Below, piece by piece: positions 1 to 8,755 of a stretch of DNA of 64,000 nt. Source of the DNA: Candidatus Schekmanbacteria bacterium (GTDB lineage Bacteria > Schekmanbacteria > GWA2-38-11 > J061); contig JACRJM010000004.1 of NCBI GenBank assembly GCA_016219965.1, positions 124,001-188,000 of the forward strand. The letters run 5' to 3'. A program made the translations under genes and the position numbers. The notes under the pieces are model-generated. The model made no database searches. It saw only the letters and a program-made list of their open reading frames with translations, and had not been told where the DNA came from. Position 1 is the first letter of the stretch, and each line of letters begins with the position of its first letter.

Positions 1-632
1 TGAAAAAGCTCTTCTTCTATCCATGAAACACAGGCAAGGCAGCAGCCTGGATACTTAAGTCCCTGCGGGCACCGATAGCAGTAAGCGTAAGGGACATGGA
101 AGACTCCCGGAACGAGCGGGGAAAACTTTTTTTTCTGAATAGTCTTGCTTGCTGATAGTGACAAAGCGCCCAATGTCCTTCCATGGAAAGCCCCGAGAAA
201 ACCGATTACAAGCTGCCTTCCCGTATGGTGCCTTGATAATTTAAGCGCCGCCTCCACTGATTCAGCTCCGGAGTTGCCGAAAAATACCCGCTTCCTGTAA
301 TTTCCCGGAACAAGTGTGTTTAGTTTTTTTGCAAGCCTCATCTGTGACGGATAGTAGAAATCCGTTCCTGACATATGTATGAGTTCATTGGCTTGCCTTG
401 ATATGGAGGCGATTACTTCAGGATGACAGTGCCCTGTAACAGTCACTCCTATGCCGGAAGAAAAATCAAGGAACCTGTTTCCGTCAATATCTGTGATAAT
501 TGCGCCGCGCCCTCTTACGGCGACAAGAGGATAACAACGCGTATAAGAAGGGGATATGTAATGGGTATCTTCCTTTACAAATGCGCTGGCTTTTGGACCC
601 GGTATTTTCTCTTTGTTTTTTTTCTTTTTCAT
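1..632 (-). CDS. class III PLP aminotransferase, 3' end outside window
   Basis: The first ~210 residues are seen; the gene runs off the left edge. It transfers an amino group with pyridoxal phosphate. Visible family blocks are the N-terminal DIDGNRFLDFSSG strand, GHCHPEV, the phosphate-binding FGNSGAESVEAALK and GAFHGRTLGALS. The CYRCP-LKYPGC cysteine stretch resembles GABA/ornithine aminotransferases of the archaeal type. The ATG at 632 follows a good AAGGAG site, and the gene lies 17 bases after the acyl-CoA dehydrogenase on the same strand. With an arginine hydrolase and an ornithine cyclodeaminase upstream, an ornithine or 4-aminobutyrate substrate is plausible, but this is inference. The catalytic lysine lies beyond the window, so activity cannot be checked here. 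Confidence 0.88.
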   Translation of the reverse strand, partial: MKKKKNKEKIPGPKASAFVKEDTHYISPSYTRCYPLVAVRGRGAIITDIDGNRFLDFSSGIGVTVTGHCHPEVIASISRQANELIHMSGTDFYYPSQMRLAKKLNTLVPGNYRKRVFFGNSGAESVEAALKLSRHHTGRQLVIGFLGAFHGRTLGALSLSASKTIQKKKFSPLVPGVFHVPYAYCYRCPQGLKYPGCCLACVSWIEEELF

Positions 633-649
633 CAGGACAAGTCTCCTTT

Positions 650-1804
650 TTAATAATAAGCACGAAGACCGAGCACATGCTCTCCGATTATGAGCGTCTG
701 TATCTGCGAGGTTCCTTCATAAATTGTTGCCACCTTGGCATCCCTTAAATATCTTTCTACAGGGAAATCATCGCAATAACCATAGCCTCCGTGGATCTGG
801 ATTGCATCATTTGCAGCGCGAAAAGCTGCCTCGCTTGCGTAATACTTTGCAATCGATGTTTCCAGTATGCTTTTCTTCCCCCTGTTTTTAAGGTCGCCTG
901 CCCTGTAAACAAGAAGTCTTGCAGCATCCCGCTCGATAACCATTTTGGCTATCATCTCCTGCACGAGCTGGTAGGAGCCTATAGGTTTCCCGAAGGTCTT
1001 CCTTTCCTTTGCGTACTTTACGCAGGCATCGATGCATCCAGAGCTTATCCCAACACAGCCTGCAGCAACGCTGTAGCGTCCAGTATTAAGTGAATTCATG
1101 GCAATACTGAAACCATCTCCCACTTTGCCGAGGACAGAGTCTTCAGGAACTTCCACATCTTCAAGGACAAGGGCAGCAGTGTTGCTTGCGCGCAGCCCCA
1201 GTTTTCCTTCGATAGTGTAGCTGGAAAAACCTTTGGATTTAGTATCAACGAGGAATGCAGTGATCCCCTTATGTTTTTTTGATTTGTCAGCCTGTGCAAA
1301 TAGTATGGCAATATCGGAAACACCGCCGTTTGAGATCCACATCTTGTTTCCATTAATTATCCATTTACCATTTTTATATGCTGCCATTGTGCTGATGTTC
1401 GATGCATCGCTTCCGGCCTCAGCTTCGGTTAAGGCAAAGCATCCTATCATTTCAGCGCTCATCAGGCGTGGCAGATATTTCCTTTTTTGTTCCTCTGTCC
1501 CGTATTTAAGGATTGTGTGCTCTACGAGGGAAACCTGAACCGATACGGTCGTCCTAACCGATGAGTCTCCCCTTCCTATTTCTTCTGCAATCAGGGCATA
1601 GCTTATATAATCAAGCCCGGAGCCGCCGTATTCTGACGGCATAGATGCGCCGAGCAGCCCAAGCTCTGCCATCTTGTTTATTATCTCACGCGGGAAATGT
1701 TTCTCTGTGTCGTTTTTCCTTGCTACCGGTATTATCTCTTCATCAGCAAATTTCTTTGCTGTGTTTTTTATCATTAGTTGTTCTTCAGTGAATTCAAAGT
1801 TCAT
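650..1804 (-). CDS. acyl-CoA dehydrogenase
   Basis: A 384-residue FAD enzyme that introduces the alpha-beta double bond into an acyl-CoA, passing electrons to electron-transfer flavoprotein. The length is normal. Both family signatures are present: CFALTEAEAGSDASNI in the middle and a C-terminal RYLRDAKVATIYEGTSQIQ block, whose Glu (about residue 363) is at the usual catalytic-base position of short-chain enzymes. The ATG at 1804 is chosen over a GTG nine bases upstream because that GTG overlaps the AGGAGG ribosome site. It lies in an operon with the aminotransferase downstream and two arginine/ornithine genes upstream, so its substrate may be a branched or amino-acid-derived acyl-CoA; the sequence does not settle this. 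Confidence 0.95.
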   Translation of the reverse strand: MNFEFTEEQLMIKNTAKKFADEEIIPVARKNDTEKHFPREIINKMAELGLLGASMPSEYGGSGLDYISYALIAEEIGRGDSSVRTTVSVQVSLVEHTILKYGTEEQKRKYLPRLMSAEMIGCFALTEAEAGSDASNISTMAAYKNGKWIINGNKMWISNGGVSDIAILFAQADKSKKHKGITAFLVDTKSKGFSSYTIEGKLGLRASNTAALVLEDVEVPEDSVLGKVGDGFSIAMNSLNTGRYSVAAGCVGISSGCIDACVKYAKERKTFGKPIGSYQLVQEMIAKMVIERDAARLLVYRAGDLKNRGKKSILETSIAKYYASEAAFRAANDAIQIHGGYGYCDDFPVERYLRDAKVATIYEGTSQIQTLIIGEHVLGLRAYY

Positions 1805-1827
1805 AAATATCACCTCCTACTTATTTA

Positions 1828-2625
1828 TTAACAATTATCAATAAACAATACCAGACATTTGGCGCTTCCACCTGCTTTAATGAATTCCGAAAGATCCGTT
1901 TCAATCACTTTCATGCCATGATTTTTAAGATTATCTTTTGCATCTTTGCATCTGCTGTTGATTATAGCAGTTTCCCCGATTGTCACTGCATTACAGCAGA
2001 ATCTTGCCGCGTCTTTGGCATTTACAGGTATTCTTGTTTTTATATTTTTTGTTATGACTTTTCTTCCAAAAGCATCAAATGCTCGCGGATAATAAATGAT
2101 GGCTTTATCCGAAAGCGGTGCAAAACAGGTATCAAGGTGGTAGAATCTTTTATTCACAAGCTCCAGCGAAAGCACGCGTTTCCCTGTGATTTTGGAGATT
2201 ATTTCGTGCGCCCTGATGTCTGAGCGGATGACATAGCCTGCGAAAAAAGAGTCGTCAATTTTAAGTATGTCTCCTTCGCCTTCAAAGTGAATGGCCCTCG
2301 GGATTGTAAAGACTTCATAACCTTTTTTATCAAACCACCCGGCAAAATGCTTTTCTTCTCCCTTCCTCTCTTTGTACCTGAAATTGCTCTTGATGAATTT
2401 TCTGCCAAAGGCAAGTCCTGCATTTGCAGTGAAAACCATGTCAGGAAGGCCTTTTATAGGTTTGATAATCTCTATTTTTACTCCGAGATTATTTATTATG
2501 TCATGAAGATTTTCCCACTGTTTTTTTGCTTTTTTCTGGTCAGCTTTATTTCTTACATGCATCCATGGATTGATCTCATAGTCTATGGCATAATAATCAG
2601 GAGGGCACATCAGTATGGAAGTCAT
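1828..2625 (-). CDS. DDAH/ArgZ-type arginine hydrolase (amidinotransferase fold)
   Basis: A 265-residue protein of the guanidine-modifying pentein superfamily. Visible elements are NPWM near residue 19, FTANAGL (Asn68), HFEGEGDIL (Glu115/Glu117), YHLDTCFAPL (His163) and a terminal GGSAKC (Cys257), which fit the Glu-His-Cys catalytic set. This layout matches the N-terminal domain of cyanobacterial ArgZ/AgrE, which converts arginine to ornithine, CO2 and ammonia; DDAH or citrulline-forming activity is the alternative. The next gene upstream is the other half of AgrE as a separate LOR/SDH protein, which strongly supports an arginine-to-ornithine role. No clear ribosome site precedes the ATG at 2625; an in-frame ATG lies at 2610. 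Confidence 0.85.
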   Translation of the reverse strand: MTSILMCPPDYYAIDYEINPWMHVRNKADQKKAKKQWENLHDIINNLGVKIEIIKPIKGLPDMVFTANAGLAFGRKFIKSNFRYKERKGEEKHFAGWFDKKGYEVFTIPRAIHFEGEGDILKIDDSFFAGYVIRSDIRAHEIISKITGKRVLSLELVNKRFYHLDTCFAPLSDKAIIYYPRAFDAFGRKVITKNIKTRIPVNAKDAARFCCNAVTIGETAIINSRCKDAKDNLKNHGMKVIETDLSEFIKAGGSAKCLVLFIDNC

Positions 2626-2657
2626 ATAAAGAGTCTATTATTTTTTAATTAATGGTT

Positions 2658-3890
2658 CTAGTCAGCTTTTTTAATCAAATGGATTGTAAGTTCCCTTAAG
2701 AAAAGCTCTGCATCTGTTACAAGTCCGACAGCCTGACATGTGCCCCGGTCAGAAAGCTTTGTAACCACCTCAGGATTTATATCAACACAGATTGTCTTAA
2801 CACTTGCCGGCAAAAGATTGCCTGCCGCAATTGAATGGAGCATTGATGCAATCATAATGCAAAGTTTTACGTCTTTGAATTTTTCTCTCAAAAGCCGCTG
2901 TGCTTCTTTCATGTCTGATACGACCTCTGGGAGCGGGCCGTCATCTCGTATCGAACCTGTAAGTATGAAATCAGTATTGGTTTTAACACAGGCGTGCATT
3001 ATGCCTTCTTTTATAATCCCTTTTTTAACTGCCTGTCTGATGCCGCCTGTTTTTCTGATCGTGTTTATTGCGCGGAGATGATGTTCATGTCCTTTTTTCG
3101 TAATAATTCCCTCTTTGAGCGAAATTCCCAGCGAAGTGCCGTAAAGGCATGCCTCTATGTCATGCGTTGCAAAACCGTTACCGGCAAAGATTATATCAAC
3201 ATATCCATTAAGAATGAGCGATTCGAGATAGCCTCGCGCACCTGTATGGATAATGGCAGGTCCGCAGACAAAGAGTATTTTTCCATTTTTTGCAGAGCGT
3301 ACTTCCTTCAGGTCTTCTGCAATATGTTTTATTGCAAGCCATTTGGATTTTTCAGGAGACACAGTGCTTCCCATGAATTCGAATATCCCTGAATGCCTCA
3401 TCCTGCTCATGGGTGTAAGATGAATTCCATTATGTCCGGTAACTATCATGTCCCCTTTTTTCACGTCGCCCATTTTGATGCACAGGGCATGATTGAAATC
3501 ATCGGTGATTTTTATCCCGCTGTCCATGCAGATGTTTTTTACGGTAAGCCATTTCTCTTTTATCATTATGCGCGTTGGAAGATTTGTAGTGATATAAAAA
3601 TCATCGGGAAAGACTCCATATGAAGTTGCTGTCCGCAGTGCCGCCTCTTTTTCTTCTATCTGCGAGGCTCCGAGTTTCAGTATCCTTTGAAGTGTTGAGC
3701 TAAGCGCTTTTTGGGAACCTGACGATATTTTTATTAGCGCTGAACTTGTGTCATTCCTGTTTTTCCCGACTTTTATTTCTTCTATCTCATAATTGCATCC
3801 ATGCTCGAGGATTTCGTCAAGGGTTTTGGGGAGAGTGAGCGAGTCTATTATGTGTCCGCTGAGCCTGACCTTTGTTTGAAATTTTTTCAT
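2658..3890 (-). CDS. LOR/SDH-family ornithine cyclodeaminase
   Basis: A 410-residue protein of the TIGR00300 (LOR/SDH bifunctional) family, known from archaeal ornithine cyclodeaminase and the C-terminal domain of cyanobacterial AgrE, which make proline from ornithine with NAD. It has the N-terminal LOR-type domain (about 1-105), a central TNLPTRI / GHNGIHLTPMSR region, then a Rossmann-like half with VCGPAIIHTGA, FAGNGFATHD and GLVTDAELFLREL. It begins the operon; 32 bases separate it from the arginine hydrolase. The order is reversed compared with the AgrE fusion. The TTATAAT stretch touching the start codon makes the promoter and leader unclear. The gene symbol is withheld because names vary. 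Confidence 0.85.
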   Translation of the reverse strand: MKKFQTKVRLSGHIIDSLTLPKTLDEILEHGCNYEIEEIKVGKNRNDTSSALIKISSGSQKALSSTLQRILKLGASQIEEKEAALRTATSYGVFPDDFYITTNLPTRIMIKEKWLTVKNICMDSGIKITDDFNHALCIKMGDVKKGDMIVTGHNGIHLTPMSRMRHSGIFEFMGSTVSPEKSKWLAIKHIAEDLKEVRSAKNGKILFVCGPAIIHTGARGYLESLILNGYVDIIFAGNGFATHDIEACLYGTSLGISLKEGIITKKGHEHHLRAINTIRKTGGIRQAVKKGIIKEGIMHACVKTNTDFILTGSIRDDGPLPEVVSDMKEAQRLLREKFKDVKLCIMIASMLHSIAAGNLLPASVKTICVDINPEVVTKLSDRGTCQAVGLVTDAELFLRELTIHLIKKAD

Positions 3891-4047
3891 ATTATAATTT
3901 TAACCAATAGGCTCTGATTATGAAAGTGAAAAAATTCTGCAGGGGGGAAGTCCAGTGTATCTATGCATTGTAGCCAAACGCAACAAAAGCTGTCGGGTTT
4001 TCAAACACTTTATTGTCTTGAAAATCAACAAGATAAGATTTCTTCTA

Positions 4048-4064
4048 AAAAACTGTACGTTTTT
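4048..4064. repeat. inverted repeat AAAAAC-TGTAC-GTTTTT, possible activator site
   Basis: Two 6-base arms flank a 5-base centre about 128 bases before the predicted transcription start of the subtilase operon. That is the distance at which enhancer-binding proteins usually bind for sigma-54 promoters. It does not match the palindrome upstream of the second sigma-54 site, and low-complexity arms can arise by chance. Confidence 0.3.
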
Positions 4065-4157
4065 CTGGACATGTTATAGGATAATTCTTTTCAAGCTTCT
4101 TCCTTATTTTCATAATTTACTGCAATAATTCAATGTGATTACACTTACAAAAAAATC

Positions 4158-4173
4158 TGGCATTAAATTTGCA
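4158..4173 (+). promoter_or_regulatory. sigma-54-type -24/-12 promoter
   Basis: TGGCATTAAATTTGCA matches the consensus TGGCAC-N5-TTGCW: GG and GC are exactly ten bases apart and only the C after TGGCA differs. Predicted start is near 4184, giving a leader of about 70 bases before the subtilase ATG at 4255. It is AT-rich, intergenic and in the right orientation. Activity would require an enhancer-binding protein not visible here. Confidence 0.6.
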
Positions 4174-4254
4174 AAATAACTATGTTTTGTATTTATATTG
4201 GAATTTTAATTAGTTCAGGAAAATCCCCAGTTGGGATAATCAAGGAGTTCTGAA

Positions 4255-7200
4255 ATGGAAATAAGAAAATTAAGTTATCAATATTCAAACATCAAAAATA
4301 TCTTATCAATTATTTTTTCCCTATTATTTCTTTGCTGTCCGCTTTTTTTGCAGGCTTCTGATGATATGCAGTCTGATGTAAGTTCAAAAAAATCATATGG
4401 AAAGATAGACAGCATTGTCGGGAAACTCATAGATAAGTACAATATGAAGGGTTTGACTGAGGCAAATCAATTTGCAGCAGAGCAGGGTGTTAAGTTAGAA
4501 AATGGCAAGGTCAAAGTTATACTTGTCGTAGATGAAAATACTTTGATTGATGAACAGGGGTTGGCTTCATATGGTGTTGATATTGACAGGAAAGCAAAGA
4601 ACCTTATCAGGGCGTTCATTCCTGTTAGTCGTCTAAAATCAATTGAAAAAGATTTCCCAGATATCACTCGCATAAGACAGCCTTTTACGCCGCTGGAGCT
4701 TGCGACAAGTGAAGGAGTAGCTCTTACCAATGCAGCAAATTGGCAGGACATGTGTTTTACAGGCAAAGGTGTGAAGGTTGCGATTATTGACCTTGGCTTT
4801 AACAATCTCACTGCAACAATCGCAAATGGAGACCTGCCATCAACAGTTGTAACACATGATTATTCGGGGACAGGGCTTGAGACAGGCACTGTTCACGGCA
4901 CTGCGGTTGCCGAGGCTGTCCATGACATGGCTCCCGATGCAGAGCTTTACCTTTTAAAGATTGCAGACGAGGTTGACCTTTTCGATGCGGTCAATGACTG
5001 TAAGACTCTTTACGGGATTAACGTTATCAACCATTCTGTTGGATGGGTTAATACAGGCCCCTATAACGGGACAGGTATGATATGCGATATTGCCAATGAT
5101 GCTGATGCAAACGGCATAGTATGGGTAAATGCTGCCGGCAACGAAGCGCAAAAACATTCTGAAGGTATTTTTGCTGATACTGATGCTGATGGCTGGCACG
5201 AATTTAAAACAAGTCCTGTTGATGAGGTAAACTGGATGTCTGCCTCAGCGGGTCAGGACATTTATGTTTTTCTAAGCTGGGATGACTGGTGTCCGGATCC
5301 AAATAATCCTGCATCAACGCAGGATTACGATCTTTACCTTGTAGATTCCGGCCTGAATGTTGTTTCATCATCAGAAAACTGGCAAAACGGTACCACAGGA
5401 GCATCTCCAACTGAGGCGATCGGATATACAGCTCCAACAGCAGGCAGTTATGGGGTATTAGTAAAAAATTATTCAACGACAAGAGCATGTGATCTTAAGA
5501 TTTACAGCTTTAATCAAAACCTTGAATCAGGAAACAGGACTGCAGTAGGAAGCCTGATGGCTCCTGCTGATGCGGAGGGAGTATTGACAGCAGGGGCAAT
5601 AGACTCAACCAAATGGACAACAGGACCACAGGAAAGTTTCAGCTCTCAGGGGCCGACTACAAACTGGTGCAGTGCTGCTCCTATGATAAAGCCTGATATA
5701 GCAGGACCTGACGATGTTGACAGTTTTACTTATGGTCATTGGTACGGCACTTCTGCTTCTTCGCCTCATGTGGCAGGGGCAGCGGCGCTGGTTTTTGAAA
5801 AATTTCCGTCTTATACTTCTGCGGATGTGAAGAATTATTTGGAAACAAATGCCATTGATATGGGCAGTTCCGGCAAAGATAATATTTATGGTGCAGGAAG
5901 GCTTAACCTCACAGCCATTGTTTTTCAGGATGCGGACAATGACGGCACGGTTGACAGTTGTGACACCTGTACTGATACAGATAGTGATGGATATGGAAAT
6001 GCCGGATACTTTGCCAACACCTGTCCCACTGACAATTGCCCAAATATTTATAACACTGACCAGACAGACAATGATAATGACGGGATTGGTGATGCCTGCG
6101 ATACCTGCACTGATACCGACGGCGACGGTTTTGGAAATCCCGGATATCCGAACAATACATGTCTGCTTGATAACTGTCCTGATGTCTATAACCCTGATCA
6201 GGCAGATGCAAACAATGACGGGATTGGCGATGCCTGTTCACAGACTGACCTTATTGTGTCTGCTCTATCAGCGACTGTGACATGTTCAGGAATCACTATC
6301 AATAGCACGACAAAGAACAATGGGACCGGTAATGCGGGTGCATCAACTACAAACTTCTATCTTTCAACTAACAATAAGCTTGATGCAGGGGATACGCTCT
6401 TTGCCAGCAGAGCTGTGCCTGCAATTAACGCGGGAATGAGCAGCGCTGGTTCTATCACTGCAACACTTCCTTCTGGAACAACAGCAGGGAGCTACTACAT
6501 AATAGCAAAAGCCGATGACTTAAATGTAATCGCTGAGACGATTGAGACTAACAATACAAAGTACACTACAAAACCATTAAAACCTGATCTCAGCATCTCT
6601 TCACTTACCGGGCCGGCAAGTTCAGGCGCAGGAATCAGTGTTTCAATTAATGATACAACGAAGAATGGAGGAATTATCAGCTCTGGTTCTTCTGCCACCG
6701 GCTTCTATTTATCTGTCAATTCAACTCTTGATACAGGAGATACATTTCTTGACAGCAGGCCCGTGTCAGTACTTGCGCCTTGTGAATTAAACACAGGCTC
6801 TGCAACTTTGACAATTCCTTCTGATACGCCTTCAGGTAAGTATTATATTATTGCAAAAGCCGACAATTCTGGAAGCATTGCCGAGTCAAGCGAAACTAAT
6901 AATGTAAGGACCAAGGCAATAAATATTGGACCTGACCTTGTTGTTTCCTATATTTACGGGCCTTCATCTGCAACAGCAGGAGCAACTATTTTGTTTAAGG
7001 ATACGACAAAGAACAATGGCGGCGGAGATGCCTCTTCTTCAATTACAAGGTTTTATATTTCAGCAAACACGACTCTTGACGCAGGAGACACTGAGATTGG
7101 CAGCAGGGCTGTTCCGGCGCTTGCCCCGGCTGGGCAGAGTGGTATTGTAAGTACCTCAGTAACTATTCCTACAGGTATTTCAGGAAGCTACTATATAATT

Positions 7201-7284
7201 GCAAAGGCTGATGCAGATAGTGCTATCTCTGAAACCAACGAGAGCAATAACACAAAATATAAAGCTATTACTATAAACCCATAG
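4255..7284 (+). CDS. secreted subtilisin-like protease with TSP3 and CARDB repeats
   Basis: A 1009-residue exported S8 peptidase. A signal peptide covers about residues 1-35. The catalytic triad is visible: Asp179 in VAIIDLGF, His214 in TVHGTAVAE and Ser500 in GTSASSPHVAG. The catalytic domain has a beta-rich insert around residues 330-420. Two thrombospondin type-3 calcium-binding units (DxDxDGxGD repeats, about 558-660) follow, then three CARDB adhesion modules of about 110 residues, each ending in a GSYYIIAKAD-type strand. The start has an AAGGAG site. A sigma-54-type promoter lies in front, and the radical SAM gene follows after 60 bases with no terminator, so it may lead that operon. It could be a leader-removing protease, a substrate of the modification genes, or an independent exoenzyme. 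Confidence 0.93.
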   Translation: MEIRKLSYQYSNIKNILSIIFSLLFLCCPLFLQASDDMQSDVSSKKSYGKIDSIVGKLIDKYNMKGLTEANQFAAEQGVKLENGKVKVILVVDENTLIDEQGLASYGVDIDRKAKNLIRAFIPVSRLKSIEKDFPDITRIRQPFTPLELATSEGVALTNAANWQDMCFTGKGVKVAIIDLGFNNLTATIANGDLPSTVVTHDYSGTGLETGTVHGTAVAEAVHDMAPDAELYLLKIADEVDLFDAVNDCKTLYGINVINHSVGWVNTGPYNGTGMICDIANDADANGIVWVNAAGNEAQKHSEGIFADTDADGWHEFKTSPVDEVNWMSASAGQDIYVFLSWDDWCPDPNNPASTQDYDLYLVDSGLNVVSSSENWQNGTTGASPTEAIGYTAPTAGSYGVLVKNYSTTRACDLKIYSFNQNLESGNRTAVGSLMAPADAEGVLTAGAIDSTKWTTGPQESFSSQGPTTNWCSAAPMIKPDIAGPDDVDSFTYGHWYGTSASSPHVAGAAALVFEKFPSYTSADVKNYLETNAIDMGSSGKDNIYGAGRLNLTAIVFQDADNDGTVDSCDTCTDTDSDGYGNAGYFANTCPTDNCPNIYNTDQTDNDNDGIGDACDTCTDTDGDGFGNPGYPNNTCLLDNCPDVYNPDQADANNDGIGDACSQTDLIVSALSATVTCSGITINSTTKNNGTGNAGASTTNFYLSTNNKLDAGDTLFASRAVPAINAGMSSAGSITATLPSGTTAGSYYIIAKADDLNVIAETIETNNTKYTTKPLKPDLSISSLTGPASSGAGISVSINDTTKNGGIISSGSSATGFYLSVNSTLDTGDTFLDSRPVSVLAPCELNTGSATLTIPSDTPSGKYYIIAKADNSGSIAESSETNNVRTKAINIGPDLVVSYIYGPSSATAGATILFKDTTKNNGGGDASSSITRFYISANTTLDAGDTEIGSRAVPALAPAGQSGIVSTSVTIPTGISGSYYIIAKADADSAISETNESNNTKYKAITINP

Positions 7285-7344
7285 AGGAAAATAATTGCTA
7301 TTGCCATATTGCCAATGAACTAACTATGACATATAAAAGACATT

Positions 7345-8424
7345 ATGGCTGATTGTCCTGAAATATCTTCTCTCGGGTATGATGAGTTTGGCAAAGAACT
7401 TCTTGCGAAGGCTCAAAAAGAAAGGACGCCACTTTCCGGCACTATTGAGCTTACTGCAAGATGTAATTTGAGATGTGCACACTGCTATATAAATCTTCCT
7501 GCAAATGATGCAAATTCTGAAAAAGAGCTGACTACTGAGGAACTAAAAAAAATTCTCAGTGAAGTTTCTGTGGAAGGATGCCTCTGGCTTCTTTTTACAG
7601 GCGGCGAACCGCTTTTAAGAAAAGACTTTGCGGAGATATATGTCTATGCAAAGAAAAGAGGTTTTTTTGTAACGGTATTTACAAATGCAACGCTTATTGA
7701 TGAAAAGATAATAGAAGTTTTTAAAGAATATCCTCCCCTTTCAATAGAGACTACTCTTTATGGCATTACACCTGAAACATATGAGGGTGTTACAGGTGTT
7801 AAGGGTTCATTTGACAGATTCATGAATGGAGTTGATCTCATAATAAGCAACAAACTACCACTCAAGATAAAGTCAGTAATAATGAGGTTAAACTATAAAG
7901 AAATAGATGAGATGAAAAAATGGGTTGAGTCAAAGGGGAAGAAGTTTCGCTTTGATCCTGTCCTTAATCCGCGACTTGACGGAAAAAAGGGGCCGGAAGG
8001 GCTCAGACTTTCACCTGAAGAAGTTGCAAGGCTTGATTTTGCCGATCCGCAAAGGGTGGCTGAATGGAAGAGATTCTCTAAGGATTTTATCGGAGCACCT
8101 GTAAATGACAATCTCTTTGTGTGCTCTGCCGGAAGAAATTCTTTTTACATTGATTCTTTCGGTTATCTCAATGTATGTGTACTGGCAAGATTTTTAGATT
8201 ATTCCCTGAGAAATGGGACATTCAAAGAAGGTTACTATAAATTCTTTCCTGATATAATAAACAAAAAAGTTGAAGGAAGGACAAAATGCAGAGAGTGCAG
8301 ATTTATTGCACTATGCGGTCAGTGTCCTGGGTGGTCTAATCTTGAGTTTGGGAATAAAGAAGAGCCCAGCGAATATCTGTGTAAAATAGCAAATCTCAGG
8401 GTAAAGGGTTTGGAATTTATTTAG
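7345..8424 (+). CDS. radical SAM/SPASM peptide-modifying enzyme
   Basis: A 359-residue iron-sulfur enzyme. The SAM-cleaving cluster motif is CNLRCAHC (Cys40, 44, 47), followed by FTGGEPLLR. The C-terminal third is a SPASM domain with CSAGRNSFYIDSFGYLNVC and CRECRFIALCGQCPGW plus a last Cys, supplying ligands for auxiliary clusters. SPASM proteins beside a PqqD protein typically modify ribosomal peptides (thioether, C-C or epimerisation), and this gene is followed by PqqD-, HprK- and signal-peptidase-like genes. No ribosome site is obvious before the ATG, so the start is uncertain. No short precursor gene was found inside the cluster. Confidence 0.92.
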   Translation: MADCPEISSLGYDEFGKELLAKAQKERTPLSGTIELTARCNLRCAHCYINLPANDANSEKELTTEELKKILSEVSVEGCLWLLFTGGEPLLRKDFAEIYVYAKKRGFFVTVFTNATLIDEKIIEVFKEYPPLSIETTLYGITPETYEGVTGVKGSFDRFMNGVDLIISNKLPLKIKSVIMRLNYKEIDEMKKWVESKGKKFRFDPVLNPRLDGKKGPEGLRLSPEEVARLDFADPQRVAEWKRFSKDFIGAPVNDNLFVCSAGRNSFYIDSFGYLNVCVLARFLDYSLRNGTFKEGYYKFFPDIINKKVEGRTKCRECRFIALCGQCPGWSNLEFGNKEEPSEYLCKIANLRVKGLEFI

Positions 8425-8461
8425 GAAAAAAAATATCAGGAATTGCCGGGGAGATTATTTA

Positions 8462-8755
8462 ATGGAATTATTGAAAAAGAGATTTGAAAAAGATTCAAAT
8501 TTGGTTGCACGCAAGGTGATTGATGAGATGATTCTTGTGCCTGTGACAAACAAGGTCTATGACCTTGAAAGCGCCTATGTATTGGATGAGGTTGGAGCAA
8601 GGGTGTGGGAACTGATTGACGGGCAGCGCAGCATTGAGGATATAAAAAATGTCCTTCTTGATGAATATGCAAGCGATGAGAAACAGATTGAAGAGGATGT
8701 CTGCGGATTTATCAACCAGCTCGAAAAACTTGGCGGTATAAAAGAGATAGCATGA
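8462..8755 (+). CDS. PqqD-like peptide chaperone
   Basis: A 97-residue PqqD/RRE-type protein. The VYDLESAYVLDEVGARVWELIDG core and the acidic helix that follows are typical. In PQQ and other RiPP pathways this winged-helix fold binds the leader part of the precursor peptide and delivers it to the radical SAM enzyme. The ATG follows a GGGGAG site, and the stop overlaps the next start in an ATGA, so it is translated with the HprK-like gene. It is the clearest sign that this locus acts on a ribosomally made peptide. Confidence 0.9.
   Translation: MELLKKRFEKDSNLVARKVIDEMILVPVTNKVYDLESAYVLDEVGARVWELIDGQRSIEDIKNVLLDEYASDEKQIEEDVCGFINQLEKLGGIKEIA

Larger units (their letters stand above)
3891..4254. 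other. AT-rich divergent intergenic region
   Basis: These 364 bases separate the leftward arginine/ornithine operon from the rightward subtilase operon. I see no credible coding sequence. The region holds the sigma-54-type promoter at 4158-4173 and an inverted repeat at 4048-4064. The leftward promoter must also lie here but I could not identify it. Confidence 0.8.

Noticed and set aside
484-678. A 64-codon leftward frame at the aminotransferase start.
   Set aside because: It is an alternative frame over the aminotransferase gene, which has clear family motifs and a ribosome site.
3891-3960. TTATAAT at the LOR/SDH start as a leaderless promoter.
   Set aside because: The box touches the ATG, which leaves no room for a transcription start; it is probably chance AT-richness.
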